Below are positions 39,101-50,800 of a stretch of DNA of 64,000 nucleotides, in pieces. The position numbers and the translations under genes are program-made. Source of the DNA: Tanytarsus gracilentus (lineage: Eukaryota; Arthropoda; Insecta; Diptera; Chironomidae); NCBI GenBank assembly GCA_038502055.1, contig JAXRKN010000044.1, positions 3,940,001 through 4,004,000 on the forward strand, given 5' to 3'. The notes beneath the pieces were generated by a model, which saw only the letters and a list, made by a program, of their open reading frames with translations, ran no database searches and was not told the origin of the DNA. Each line of letters starts with the position of its first letter. Position 1 is the first letter of the stretch.

Positions 39101-42100
39101 TTTAGAATTTTTTAAGCAATCATTTTTAAAATTTGTTTTCTAAAAATAAATTAAAATCATCAAAAATTCATTTGTCCATTGTGAAACTTTTTATAGAGTG
39201 CAAAAAAAATTGATTTGTTCAAAATTAAACACTGTCGCACCATGTAATTGCTTTTCTTTCACTCATGTTCACTTATCATGTACACGACATACCAATGTGT
39301 AAATTTAAAATTAAATATTTACAAATGCCCAAAAAAAAGAGTGTGAAGATTACATAACGAGCGTGAAAAAGCATGCATAAGGACAAATGTTTGGATTAGA
39401 AGAGAACAGTCTTAAACCCTATAATATGGGAATAGAAACAACCCCTATCATTTCACGGTTGCCTGGCGTTCCCTCATCATTTTGCAACTATTTTATTTTC
39501 ACTTTAGCAATGCTCTTTGGATGTGACGAATTGAGGAAAATTAACAAATCTGCGGACAATGTGTTCTGTTTTCAATTGCAGCTTAATTATTTATTTGATG
39601 GATGCGAAGCGAATGAATTCTGAAGCTGTGAAGAAAATTATTGCTCTCAATAAAACAGGTGTAGTTTTTTCTCGAGCATCATGACACACATAAAATCTCT
39701 GAATCAATGATGCTTTCTAGCTTTGCACTAAATAAAATAAGGATTATGGTGTTGATGAAGATTTACAAGCTCATCGAAAGGGTAGGAAAATTTTTATTAA
39801 ATAGTGATGATGACTTTTAATTATGTGAATGCTCTATTGTGTTTTCGAACCGAACACGGAGCAAATTATCACGCCTACGGTCGGGGAGTGTCGCTATGAA
39901 CAGTGTGAGTTGCAATTAAAAACAGTCGAATTAGCATATCTAAATAAAATATAAATTTTGATTATTTCGCTTGAGAGTTGAAATTGGTCGCTGATTGGAG
40001 ATTAGAAAAAATTCCAATTCAACTTTTGATGGTTTTTCATATGAATGCTTAAAATTTATTTGAATTTTAAATTTTTATTGTACGTTAAAATATTTCTATT
40101 TTTTTGTAAAAAAATCTTTAAGTTTTTTTGTCACTCTATCAAAACAAAAGTCAGAACTCTTTTGTCACTGCTTTTGCGAGTCATATGCTGAAACCTTTTG
40201 CACACGCGAATCCCATGAGATACTCGACATTACCCTCCTTATAAAATAGTCCATGAAAAATAATTTCGGATGAACTCCGAATACACCCTCGATCATTGCA
40301 ACGATAAGAATTTGTCAATGCGCAATTATATAAATTAAATTTGAAATTGAATATCACAAGCTTGGCATTAAAATAATTGTGACCCAAAAATAGCGATTAA
40401 AGTCGACAAATATTTTCTTCAGATTTTTTTTGTTCCAGTAGCGTTAAACTGATAAATATTTTTTTTTCTCTAAGCAATAATTACTAACATATGGTCGAAT
40501 AAAATCTTGCGTTTGTCGACACATTTTTGAGTCAGAGAATGTTTTGATTATTTGTCATAAACACATGCAACTGCCAACATAAATGTCGGCTACTGTTTCA
40601 CTAACCATTTGACTCTTTTCTAATCGTGACCAATGAATTAAAAATTATTATGTGTAAAAAATTATTGAAAATGTTGCATTTGAGGAAAGTCAAAATAATA
40701 ATTTAAAGTTTTCAAGCTTTGCATTTAATTTTTTAACAAAAATATAATTTAACTTTTCATTTTTTAAACTCACATTTTAAAATGGTTTCGTAGATTTAAT
40801 TAAAATGAGCAAGCAAGTCTCGCATAGAAGAAGAAAAACTTCACCATCAAACGAAAAATTGCTGAGAGCAGGAAATTGAAATTTCTCCACTTAAAAACTC
40901 TTTAAACCAATATTGCGTGTTTCATGAAACTTAAAACAAAGCAGAAGACGATGTAGCGAATTCTTCAGAGAATTGAAAATTAATTGAAGAAGTAAAATGG
41001 GGCCAAGTAACTATGATCACATTTAGAATTAATTTACGTCTTTCAAGAGAAGGGATGGAAAATTTTTAGAACTTTTGTAGGCGATCAAATTAGTGTGCCG
41101 AAAATTTTAAATCAAGTAATTAATTTTCGTTGTTATAAATTAAATTTTCCCCCATTTTGAAGCGGCAACCCTTTTTTTGTGTATGTCAAGATTTTTCACG
41201 AGTGCTCGAAGCAAATCGTGAGAGTAACAAAGAATTCACCTTCACATGTAAACGATTTTATTTCCTAAATAAATTTCAAAATACATTTTATGTTTGATAG
41301 TAATTGTTTATTCTCTTGTTAACATTTAAAATTAATGATTGGAAAAATTATACTAAGCATTGTTTGATATCATTTTTGTCTTTTTCTTCCATAACTAAAA
41401 GAAGCTTTTTACATCTCTTACGAACACGACTTTAAATTGCATAAACAAATTGCACGGAAATAAACTTTTCAAAGTTTTTTTTGTTTAAAATTTTCACTTA
41501 ATGTACAATGTTAGGTTATGACAAATAAGCGTAACAGCTAATTGAGTATTTTTTTTTCTCTTTTTTCAATAGTTACATTTTTTAAATAGATTGAAGCAAC
41601 TGTTCAGGAGCTCTTTATAAGTGAAATTAGTCAAAGATTAAATTAAAAAAGTTGAGGGGTGAAATAATTGCAATTTTCAGAATTTTTTAAACATCCAGGA
41701 TATTTTAGAATTTTTTTGAGACCAACAAGTTTAAGGATTGTCTAAATTTTGAATTTCCAGGAATTTTTAGACATTTAAAATTAAAATGTGTGATTTATAT
41801 TTAGATAAAAGTTAGCCAAATATTTTTGTTTTTTCTTTTATATTTAATTTTTTTTAAAAATTACTGGATATTAGTTTAAATAAATTACTGAATATTTTTT
41901 TAAAATCCACAAATTTGCTATTTTACCACCCAAAACATTTTTAAAATTTGACTAATTTCACTCCCAAAGGAAGATAGAATTTTTTACAAAGTCAAACATC
42001 TAATTATGATTTAAAGATTTTTTATCCAAAATTCACGTTTAATTTCCTGTACTGATTACAGTTTCTGTTATAAAAAGGAGGAGTGATTTGTGTTAATTTT

Positions 42101-42387
42101 TCATGCACGCTGTCCGATTGAAAGATCAATCAACAACTTATGATCCTTGTAAAATTCCCTTCCTATGGGTGATTTCAAAAATTGGAATTTAGGTTATTGT
42201 TCTTTACGTAGTTTTGTCGCATATATGTGTAAGCATTGATTCGTAATTTTCCGGCAGTGTAACGTACATTGAATTAGCATTTTGTGATGTGGTGCAGTCA
42301 CACATCATGCAAGGCTCATTCAATTGCAGTTCCACCATAATTTTGTAAACTCAAAATCGATCTTAATTTAGGCATTTTGAAATCTAC
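30191..42387. other. 12 kb gene-free stretch between RSBN1 and senseless
   Basis: AT-rich, with many short frames but no protein I recognise. AATAAA signals for RSBN1 lie within about 160 bp (30341). A short CA run occurs at about 30540-30553. Denser, more balanced sequence stands out near 38690-38820 and 39845-39905. The far end is the senseless 3' UTR. Converging RSBN1 and senseless share this region; the length fits distal enhancers of senseless, but no element can be proven by eye. Confidence 0.5.
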
Positions 42388-45300
42388 TCAGTTAACAAGT
42401 GGCCTCAGATCGGTATGCTGAGTCTCCTTGTGTCGTCGCAGATCGACTTTTCTTTGAAATGCTTTATGACACAAGTCACAGCTGAACGGTTTAAACCCTA
42501 AACAGACATCTATGAATTAATACGAATTTTTTTTGGCGGGCACTTTTAGAGCAACTCATTGATGAATACTAACCTGTATGCTTGCGACTGTGTGTTATTA
42601 AATTACTCGATTGACTAAACGATTTCCCACATACCGAGCATTCTGTGAAAATTAAGTGCTTATTAAAAAATATTTGTTATTGACTCGATGATTTATTGCA
42701 ACTTACTGTGAGGTTTTTCGCCTTTTAATTAGTTGAGAAATAGAAAAAATTTAATTAATATTTTGAAAAATAAATATTAAAAAATGAGATGGCCTACCTG
42801 TATGAATGTAAGTGTGCTTTTTCATGTCTGATTTTTGATGAAATCTCTTGCCACAAAACTGACACTGCGCAATGATAAAAAAAAGTTAATTTTACATTTT
42901 TATTCATCATCAAAATTACTACCGGAAACGGTCGAGTGTCGCTGTGTATTAGCAGATGGGTTGATAGCGTGCTCGATCGCTTAAAAGCCTTCCCGCATTG
43001 TTTACATTCGAATACTTTCTCAACATTATGTACAGCTCTAATAGACAAAGACAATCAATCAATTATTCAATAAGCGATTGTCAATTGATATTAATTACCT
43101 ATGTTGACTTAAACTAATTTCATGTCCAAATGTTTTGTTGCATAATTCGCAAGCATACGGTCGTTTGCCGTTGTGAGAGCGTCGAGCGTGAACCTTAAGA
43201 AAAAAAAATTAATTAATTTAGAATGTTAAAAAAGTTGCAACCCCTTTCAAAAGTCAGAAAAGTTCCCTCAAGTCTAATTTTAACTCAATTGAGTCTTAAT
43301 AGCGAAATATATCACCGACTTTCATTGATTAATAAAAGATTCATGCGCTTACCTCCAACCCGTGAGCTGTGCTAAACATCTTTTCGCATTTTATACACGA
43401 GAAGACATCGCCGATTGATCCCACGAGTCCAGGGCGCATGAATAAATGATGATGAGGATAATGAGGTTGCGAAAAGCCCAGATGTGCATTCGCCCCTTGA
43501 TGATTCGATAATCCATTGTGCTGCATCAAGTGACGAAATCTTAAAATTTCCTCAGGTGATGGCGTATGATAGCTAATTAGAAGTAAATCGTAAAGTTTAT
43601 GATTACTTTTTTTGCACAGTCAATGAAATGAGCATGCTCACACCAAAAATCACATAAATTTAAGGTTTGATTAGCATTATGGATGAAAATCCTACCTAGA
43701 TATTGATGAATTTTGCTGCTGGCCTTGTTGCTGCTGTAGCATAGCGAAGAGTGGAAAAGGGTGAAATAAAGGCCTCGAAAGTACGTTTTGTTCGTAAATA
43801 TTTTGTGGATATGTTGGTCTAGATTGAATAGAGATGATTGATAATGAGAAATTTGATTCAATTTGTTTCAACAAGAATTTATTGATGAAAGGAAAGAATT
43901 TTTTTGGGGAGGAAAATTTGAAATTTCCTGGTCTATAAAAAGTTGAGTTGATTTAATTAGGAAAAGAACCTCAAAAGTATACGTTAAAAAAATTTTACAC
44001 CAATAAAAAATAAAATGCTCACCTTATATTTTCAAATGAATTATTACTGGAAGCAGGTGATTTTGATACTTTTGGTTGATCGTCTCGCAGTAAAGCTGAT
44101 ACGCTAAACGCTTCCGATTTTTTAGACTGTGAAAATGAATTTATTAGGTAAAAAAATTGGCTCGCTTTAATTTTCCCCCGCTTACAAGACTCACATGTTG
44201 AATGTCGATGAGAGGTGATTGTGTAATTCTGGGTGGTGGGGGAGAATCGACTTCCAACTCGGAACTCGACGATGACGATGAATTGGTTCTACTTCGAGAG
44301 TGCGAATGACTCCTCGATCTCGACCTTGATTTTGTTCTAGTTACGCTAAGATTTGATGGAGAATCACATGAGATTAAAGATTTCGCACGGTAAATTTCTT
44401 CGTCATCCGAATCCGGCTTCTCCATCAGCCGTCGTACGCCGAATTTTATTTCATCTAGAGAGCAATTGCAAAAGTTTAAATAAGATTTCGAGTTAACAAC
44501 GAGAATTAAGGCGAAAAAATTTTGGTAGACCGACAAAAATTATGAGGCACTTGAATGGGTTTCAAAATGCACTGTAAAATGTGAAAAAGTTTTCCACTTG
44601 TCGCTCCCAAGTGAGCTAAGTCATTTTATGTTCTTCAAACAGGCAACAAGCACCCTCGGTATTTTTGTAACAATTATTATTTTTCTGTACTATAATGTTA
44701 TTGAAACTCTTACACACATTTGCGCTTTTTCTACAGGATAAGGATAACAACATTCATTTTACAAAGTGAGAGCAGGGAATGAAAAATAAATATTGAATGT
44801 TGTTTTTGATTGCTCTAAGGATAATCCCGAATAGATACATTGTTCATTTTGATTATTTACGGTGTCTTATGGTTCATTAATTTTTGCCTTTTTTCACAAC
44901 TAAGGCGATGATTAGGGAGTGATTCGTTCCTAAACATTTGATACTAATCTCGGAGCCATTCATCACTGTGGTTTTTCTGTGTGTACATTTCCACTCTTTT
45001 ATTCTATTTACTTTGTGTTATGTGCATATGCTGAAATTTTTGTGCATGAACACTGGAAGTTGGTGGTGATTTAAAATTGGGGTGTGACGGTTGTTTTTAA
45101 AAATATTTAAAATGTTTTAAAATTTAGCGTTTTTAAAATATAAAAAATTATCATACATTTTTATATACTTTTTTACATAAGGTATACTGAGACCTAAGCA
45201 AAAAATTATAGGTAAATAAAAACGACAAAAAATTAATATTTTAAATACATGAATGGACATTTATGATGTAAGATTTTTATATTTATAAAACATAATATTT

Positions 45301-47845
45301 CATTTACTTGCTTATATACTTTTGCGTATATTATATACTAAAATAAAGAAAATACCAAAGTTTAATTTTATCGATCAATATTTTTTCAAAATTTCAACGA
45401 AATATCTTTAAAATCAAAATCACGCAGAAATATCAAATAAAAAATATCTGACAGAGAGTCATAAAAATAAATTAATGTGGAACCCTTAAAATTTTCTTTC
45501 TCTCACTTTTTTTTTGATAATGCGATAAAAATATGCTCTACATTTATTTATTTAATATTTATCGAGAGATATTTTTTGTGATAAGAAATAATTTATGGCA
45601 TCCATATGTTTTGATTTCTTCCACTTCACTCTTGATGCGTTCTATATAGAATTACACTCGAGTCATGAAGAAGCGTATTTGCCACATAATCTACTGAATA
45701 ATGGAAACTAAATTCTCTCTCTCTCTCTCTTGAATATTTGATAAAGTCATCGGAAACTATCCACACAAATCAATTGATTATTTCCTTTATATCGTAACCA
45801 CTTTGTGCGGTCTTTCAATTATCTTAATTAAATGACAATATGAAAGTTTACTGTAGCACCAAATGACTCAATGCTCATCCGTATCTAGAATATGAGCGGG
45901 CACATGTGTGAACGCTTTACTTGTCTAGATTTTAGTGCTCTAACATAAATCAATGCATGTGCATTTCCATTTTCGAAATCACAAGTTACTTATTTCAATT
46001 TCCACACTTCACACTGTGCGATCAAATTGAATGTTTACACAAATAATTAAAAATAATTGCAATCATATGGCAGAGAAATAGAGAGAGCAAATTGTGAATG
46101 GAAAGTGTCACATATATGCATAAAATATTCTCTAAATATGTTTAAAAAGATACACACATTTATGTGTATCGAGCGCAATGATGAATGACGCATAATAAAA
46201 AGAGTGGATAAAGTTTAGTCAAATAAGACGCGAGTAAATTTTTTCGGATTGCCTATGAGGGGAAAAATATATGTGGATTGATAAGCAATGATTTTTATTG
46301 CCCCTTCTATTTGTTGATTTTGGACTCACTTTTAAGGGCCAGCGATTAAATGGAATTTAGTCATGACTTAACATTTTTTTCAATAATTTGAGTTTGATTT
46401 TTTAATTTGTGAATTTTAAATATTTTTTGACCGTTAACTGAGACATTCTAAAAAAAATAGAACTCAAATAGAACTAAATGATTTCTAAATTTTATTTCAC
46501 CCAGATGAACTTTATAAAGTATCGCATAAACGCGCAACGCGTAACTAAGTAGATTCATTGTGTTCATTTCTCACCATTAAAGGTTGATTTATTAAGTTCC
46601 GTATTATCTCCATTTGTTGCAACAAGCATTCGCGCATCAACAGGATTAAGATAACGGCGATAATGACTAACTAATCCCGCGTTAAACAGCAGCGGAATTC
46701 CGTTTACTGAAATGAAAAGGATTTTTTTTTGTCATCATTTGTCTTTGATGTAATTTCATTTCATCGCAAGTCAATAATAAAATTCTTATGTAAAAAATAA
46801 TAACACATGATTGATTGAAGCAAAATTTGAATGTGATGCGAAGAGATTAAAAGCTGTTTGTGTGACTCATGAACATCCGGTTGAGTGAAAATATGTTGAT
46901 CAATTACGAAAACTCAATTCGAAATAAAAACAGAGTCGAGCGACGCGAGAAAAAATTTGGACACAATATGTTGCATAAATAATAATTTTTTTTATTGCTA
47001 AGATAATCTTTTAGAGATTTCGATGATTTTTTTAAGCCTCCGTTGTATTGTCACATGTTTGCGAGCGTTCACTGGTAGTTTCACTATTACATGCGATTCA
47101 AATACACAATTTTTTTAAATGGGAGACATCTGCTGACTGCTGAATATTAATCTAAATTAAACAATTTTTAACGAATGCTTAAATTACCACTTGTATCACT
47201 TAAATGACATCATCTTTATGTCAGATTGAAACGATGAACTTTAAAAAAATTTGTTAAAGCGATAAAAAAAATCTTGCGAAATTGTTTGTTGATCTTTGAC
47301 ATTTTGGCAAATTAATTACAAAAACGGTTAAAAAGAATTTAAAAATCTTTAATTTTTAAAAAAGCTCAATATTAATTTCAAAAAACAATTCACATCATTT
47401 AATCAATTAAAAAAAATATTTTCTAGCGTGTGAACGAACGAAAATTAAGCAACAAATTTAATTCTTTAAATTTTCTTTCTCGTAAAAAAATCGTGGAGAT
47501 GTCGCGTAACCTCATTAAGCCGATTTCTTCAATTAGATCATGTTCTCGGAATCACTGAACGGCTTCAAGATTCATTCATTAAGTGAATCAAGAAAATTAA
47601 AATTTTTATCTTTGATTAATTTAATTCAATTGCTGGCTTTCTCGAGTTAAGCACAGTTCCAAGAATTTTCTCTTACCGTCGGTTTTTCTGGGTGTAACAA
47701 CTTTAAATGCACTTGAAGTCTGTTGACTATTGTTTTGTGTCAAGATCAAATTCGTGTTATTGTTTAATTCATTTTTAATTTTTATGTTCATCATTGTCAC
47801 ACTAAAATCGAGTGGAAGTTGAGTGAGGGTTTCGGATCCTTCCAT
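42388..47845 (-). CDS. sens: Senseless/GFI1-family zinc-finger transcription factor
   Basis: Nuclear C2H2 repressor/activator that drives sensory-organ precursor fate with proneural bHLH proteins. Eleven coding exons (high to low): 47677-47845, 44195-44454, 44023-44126, 43696-43818, 43353-43572, 43099-43193, 42923-43037, 42798-42864, 42707-42721, 42574-42642, 42388-42497; 448 residues with consistent phases. Six C2H2 fingers: FSCIKCEKMFSTAHGLEVH, YACELCNKTFGHEISLSQH, FECKQCGKAFKRSSTLSTH, FPCQFCGKRFHQKSDMKKH, HKCSVCGKSFSQSSNLITH, FSCDLCHKAFQRKVDLRRH. These match GFI1 finger for finger. The N-terminal half has an acidic patch, an Arg/Ser run, Gln-rich and His-rich stretches, and FSVSALL, which fits an eh1-like Groucho motif. 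The 15-nt exon encodes part of the TGEKPHK linker. The alternative is the paralogue sens-2. Confidence 0.93.
44455..47676 (-). other. Large first intron of senseless
   Basis: 3.2 kb between the exon encoding MEGSETLTQLPLDF and exon 2, compared with 50-150 bp for most other introns of this gene. It holds a CT run at 45715-45730 and a more GC-rich patch at about 46625-46710 with GCGGAATTCCG and AGGATTAAG. A likely seat of enhancers; no gene inside. Confidence 0.5.
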
Positions 47846-50800
47846 GTTTTTTTTTTTCTTTTTAAATTAATTTAATTTTTTTCACTTCACAATTTTTAAT
47901 TTTTATTTCATTCATCAATTTTGTAATCAATTGGCGTATGCAAGTGAGATTCAATTAATTACTCTTTCACTTTATATTTTCTTCTCACTTCAATCCGCAA
48001 TCAGAAATTATTAACCTCGGTGTCAGAGTCGAGCTTTTTGAGGAAAAAAGTCTTTCACAAAGCTCGTCGTGACTTTTCTACACGAAAGTACGAAGTGTTC
48101 TAAATTTTTGTGTAAGCAAAGTCAAAAAATCCACATGATGATTTAAGTAGATTTTTTTCTGCTTCTCGATTGAATGTGAATGCGAACGAGACTAAGTGAG
48201 GTTTTGGATTTGGTATATGACTATGTGTAGAATTTTGTCGAAATATAAAAAAAGTGTGCGAGTGTATTGGTTCATGCACTCTCGGCACACATTCAGACAA
48301 CAGATTTGCCACGCCTCTATGCCATACGCTGCTCGATTTCATTTCCAGATTTTGAACTCTCCTTGAACAAGAATAAATATTGAGAGATTTTCCAAGTTAA
48401 GAGTTTTTTCAACTGCAGACACAGCACGAAGAATCACCTCCTTATCATTTTCTCTCCGCTTTTTTTAGTAAAAGAAAATCGGTTTTAGATCGGAAACAAG
48501 AAAGAGGAAGATGATTTTAAAGTGACCCTCATAGACGAAAAAAATATTAAATTAGTCATAGAGAATCTTCGCTCATTTTGAATACGAAATGGTGTTGGAT
48601 TGAAATGTCTTTTAAAGCATAATTTTATTTAGTTTGAATATATATTTATTTTTTTAATAAAGAATTTTAAAATCTGAATTAAAGCTAAAAATCACATTCA
48701 AATTCCAGGAATTTGCGATTTCCTGGAAACGATTTAAATATTTTCGGTTAAAAATTTTTGATTTTAAAAAGTGATTAAAATTAATTTCTCGGAATTTTTT
48801 AAAAGTTTTTAAATTTGTTTTTCAACGAAAATTTTGAAACTGAAATTTCCTGGAAAATTTTCAAAAATCTGTTTAAAATTGTATTATTAATTTTCAAAAA
48901 TTTTGATTACTTTCAAAATAATCTTTACGTGCTAAACAGACAAATTTTTATCGTCCCATAAGCTTTTAATTGAAATACATTAGCATCATATAAATTTTAT
49001 CGCGATAAGGATTATTATTACACTTTTTTTTTCGAGTATAGATAATCCAGTTATCTTATCACCAAAAAGGCAACTCTTCGTTTCAAAAAGAAAAAATCAT
49101 GGCAGTAATTAAGTCACGATAATGGTTTGATTTTGATAACGACACTTCACGTCTTATTTTGTGGTTGCTTAATAACTTTTTAAGTCGTATAGATTAAAAA
49201 TTTATCAATAAACGCCGAAGAAGCGTAATTAAATTATCAAAAAAATCTAAATTGACAAATTTATGGCCCGTCGTTTATTTCAATCAAATGTTTACTTAAC
49301 AACTACGAAACATTTTGAACTCTCTTCATATTTTTTTATGACTTCTGTCACCCCTCGAAGTCCTAAATAGGAAACGCAAATAATAATAACGCTCCGCTGG
49401 TTTCTGGCGAGAGTTCACATGATGCACGAATAATTCAAAGTGCCCTTATGCAATACAATGCGACACGTTGCATGAAAATAAACACCAAAAATTGTCAACA
49501 AACGTCCTTGATTGTAATCGAATACTCACGAGAATCTTATAATTTTTATTATTATTTTTAGAATTTTGTGTCGTTTCAAAATTTAAGCAATCCGGCGCCG
49601 GTTTTATGGATCAACTGAAATTAACTGAATTAGTGTTGTAATCTTTATGACAAACAGAGAAAAATAATTGACTCCAATACGCTCTCAGATAAGACATTGC
49701 TCTTATCATCATCGCGTCGATATATATAAAATATTGCAATCGCCGAATATTTATTGACAAAAATTTGTGGTATCAAGAGGCTTATTTTAATAGCGGGGAA
49801 TTTTTCATTCAAGTGGGTGGAAAAATTTGGGGGTTTTCTAACACAGGGTTTAAGAATTTATTCAAATTTTGAAAATTTTTACGAATAAAATCATAATTTT
49901 TTAGATTTTAACTTTTTTAAATCTCATCCAAAATATTTTAAATCATTCCAAAAGTCTCCGAATAAAAAAAGGTCAATTAAAGTTTTGAAATCTTTTTTCT
50001 CCATCAATCCTTCCCTTCACATATTTTAAGTGAAATATTGAGCAATATTTTTTCTCGACAAAAACGAGAGCAAAAGTCGAAAGAATATTTTTTGTTTTTG
50101 ATGAAACATCCAAATACAAATTCTCATGAAATCAACATTTGTCTTAATTAACCAATTGTTTTTAATTACGAAACGAAATCTTAATGGAACTAGCTGGCTA
50201 TGAGAAGGCAGAAAATCGGTTTTATTAATTTCACAAGCTCGCTTACAATCGCAGCTATCACTCGTCTAGATATTTCACTGTGTGATTTCGATTAATTAAA
50301 TAATTTCATCTCCCAATTAAAATCAATTGTTTTTTACCATAAACTTTTATTGTTGAGTCATTTATTTTGTTGTTTCTCTTGCATGCAGTTTTAGTTTTTC
50401 GTATCGTGTTAGTTTTAAATAAATAAAAAAAAAAGTCATTTGTGTAGATGCGGGCTCTAACCTCTAGTGACGGTTAATGAGCGGCCGCTGTGGATGATAC
50501 ATGATGTATTTATTATTAAACTCATGTTCGAGAATAACCACCGAATTTTATCGGCATCAACAGTTATTAAACGAGAAATATGCACGGGTGGTGGTGATGT
50601 GATGTGAGAAAGTCGGAAACATTTGTTCAATTGGAAGTAATGAAATTTATTTCAATACACAACCGACATCCCTAATTTTTGCAGGCATTATTTCGATAAA
50701 AATGCGATCTCGGATTACAAATTATCAATATTTAATCCAATTTTCTTGAACAAGTGTCACCGACTCAAGGAAGTAATTCAACACCTAAACCTGTTACATA

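Noticed and set aside
39387..39623. Possible small protein starting MFGLEENS
   Set aside because: No recognisable family, no splice or neighbour support, and a low-complexity AT-rich setting; chance is more likely.
39840..39905. tRNA-like GTTTTCGAACC near a GC-rich patch
   Set aside because: No A box or cloverleaf could be drawn on either strand; kept only as an unexplained dense island.
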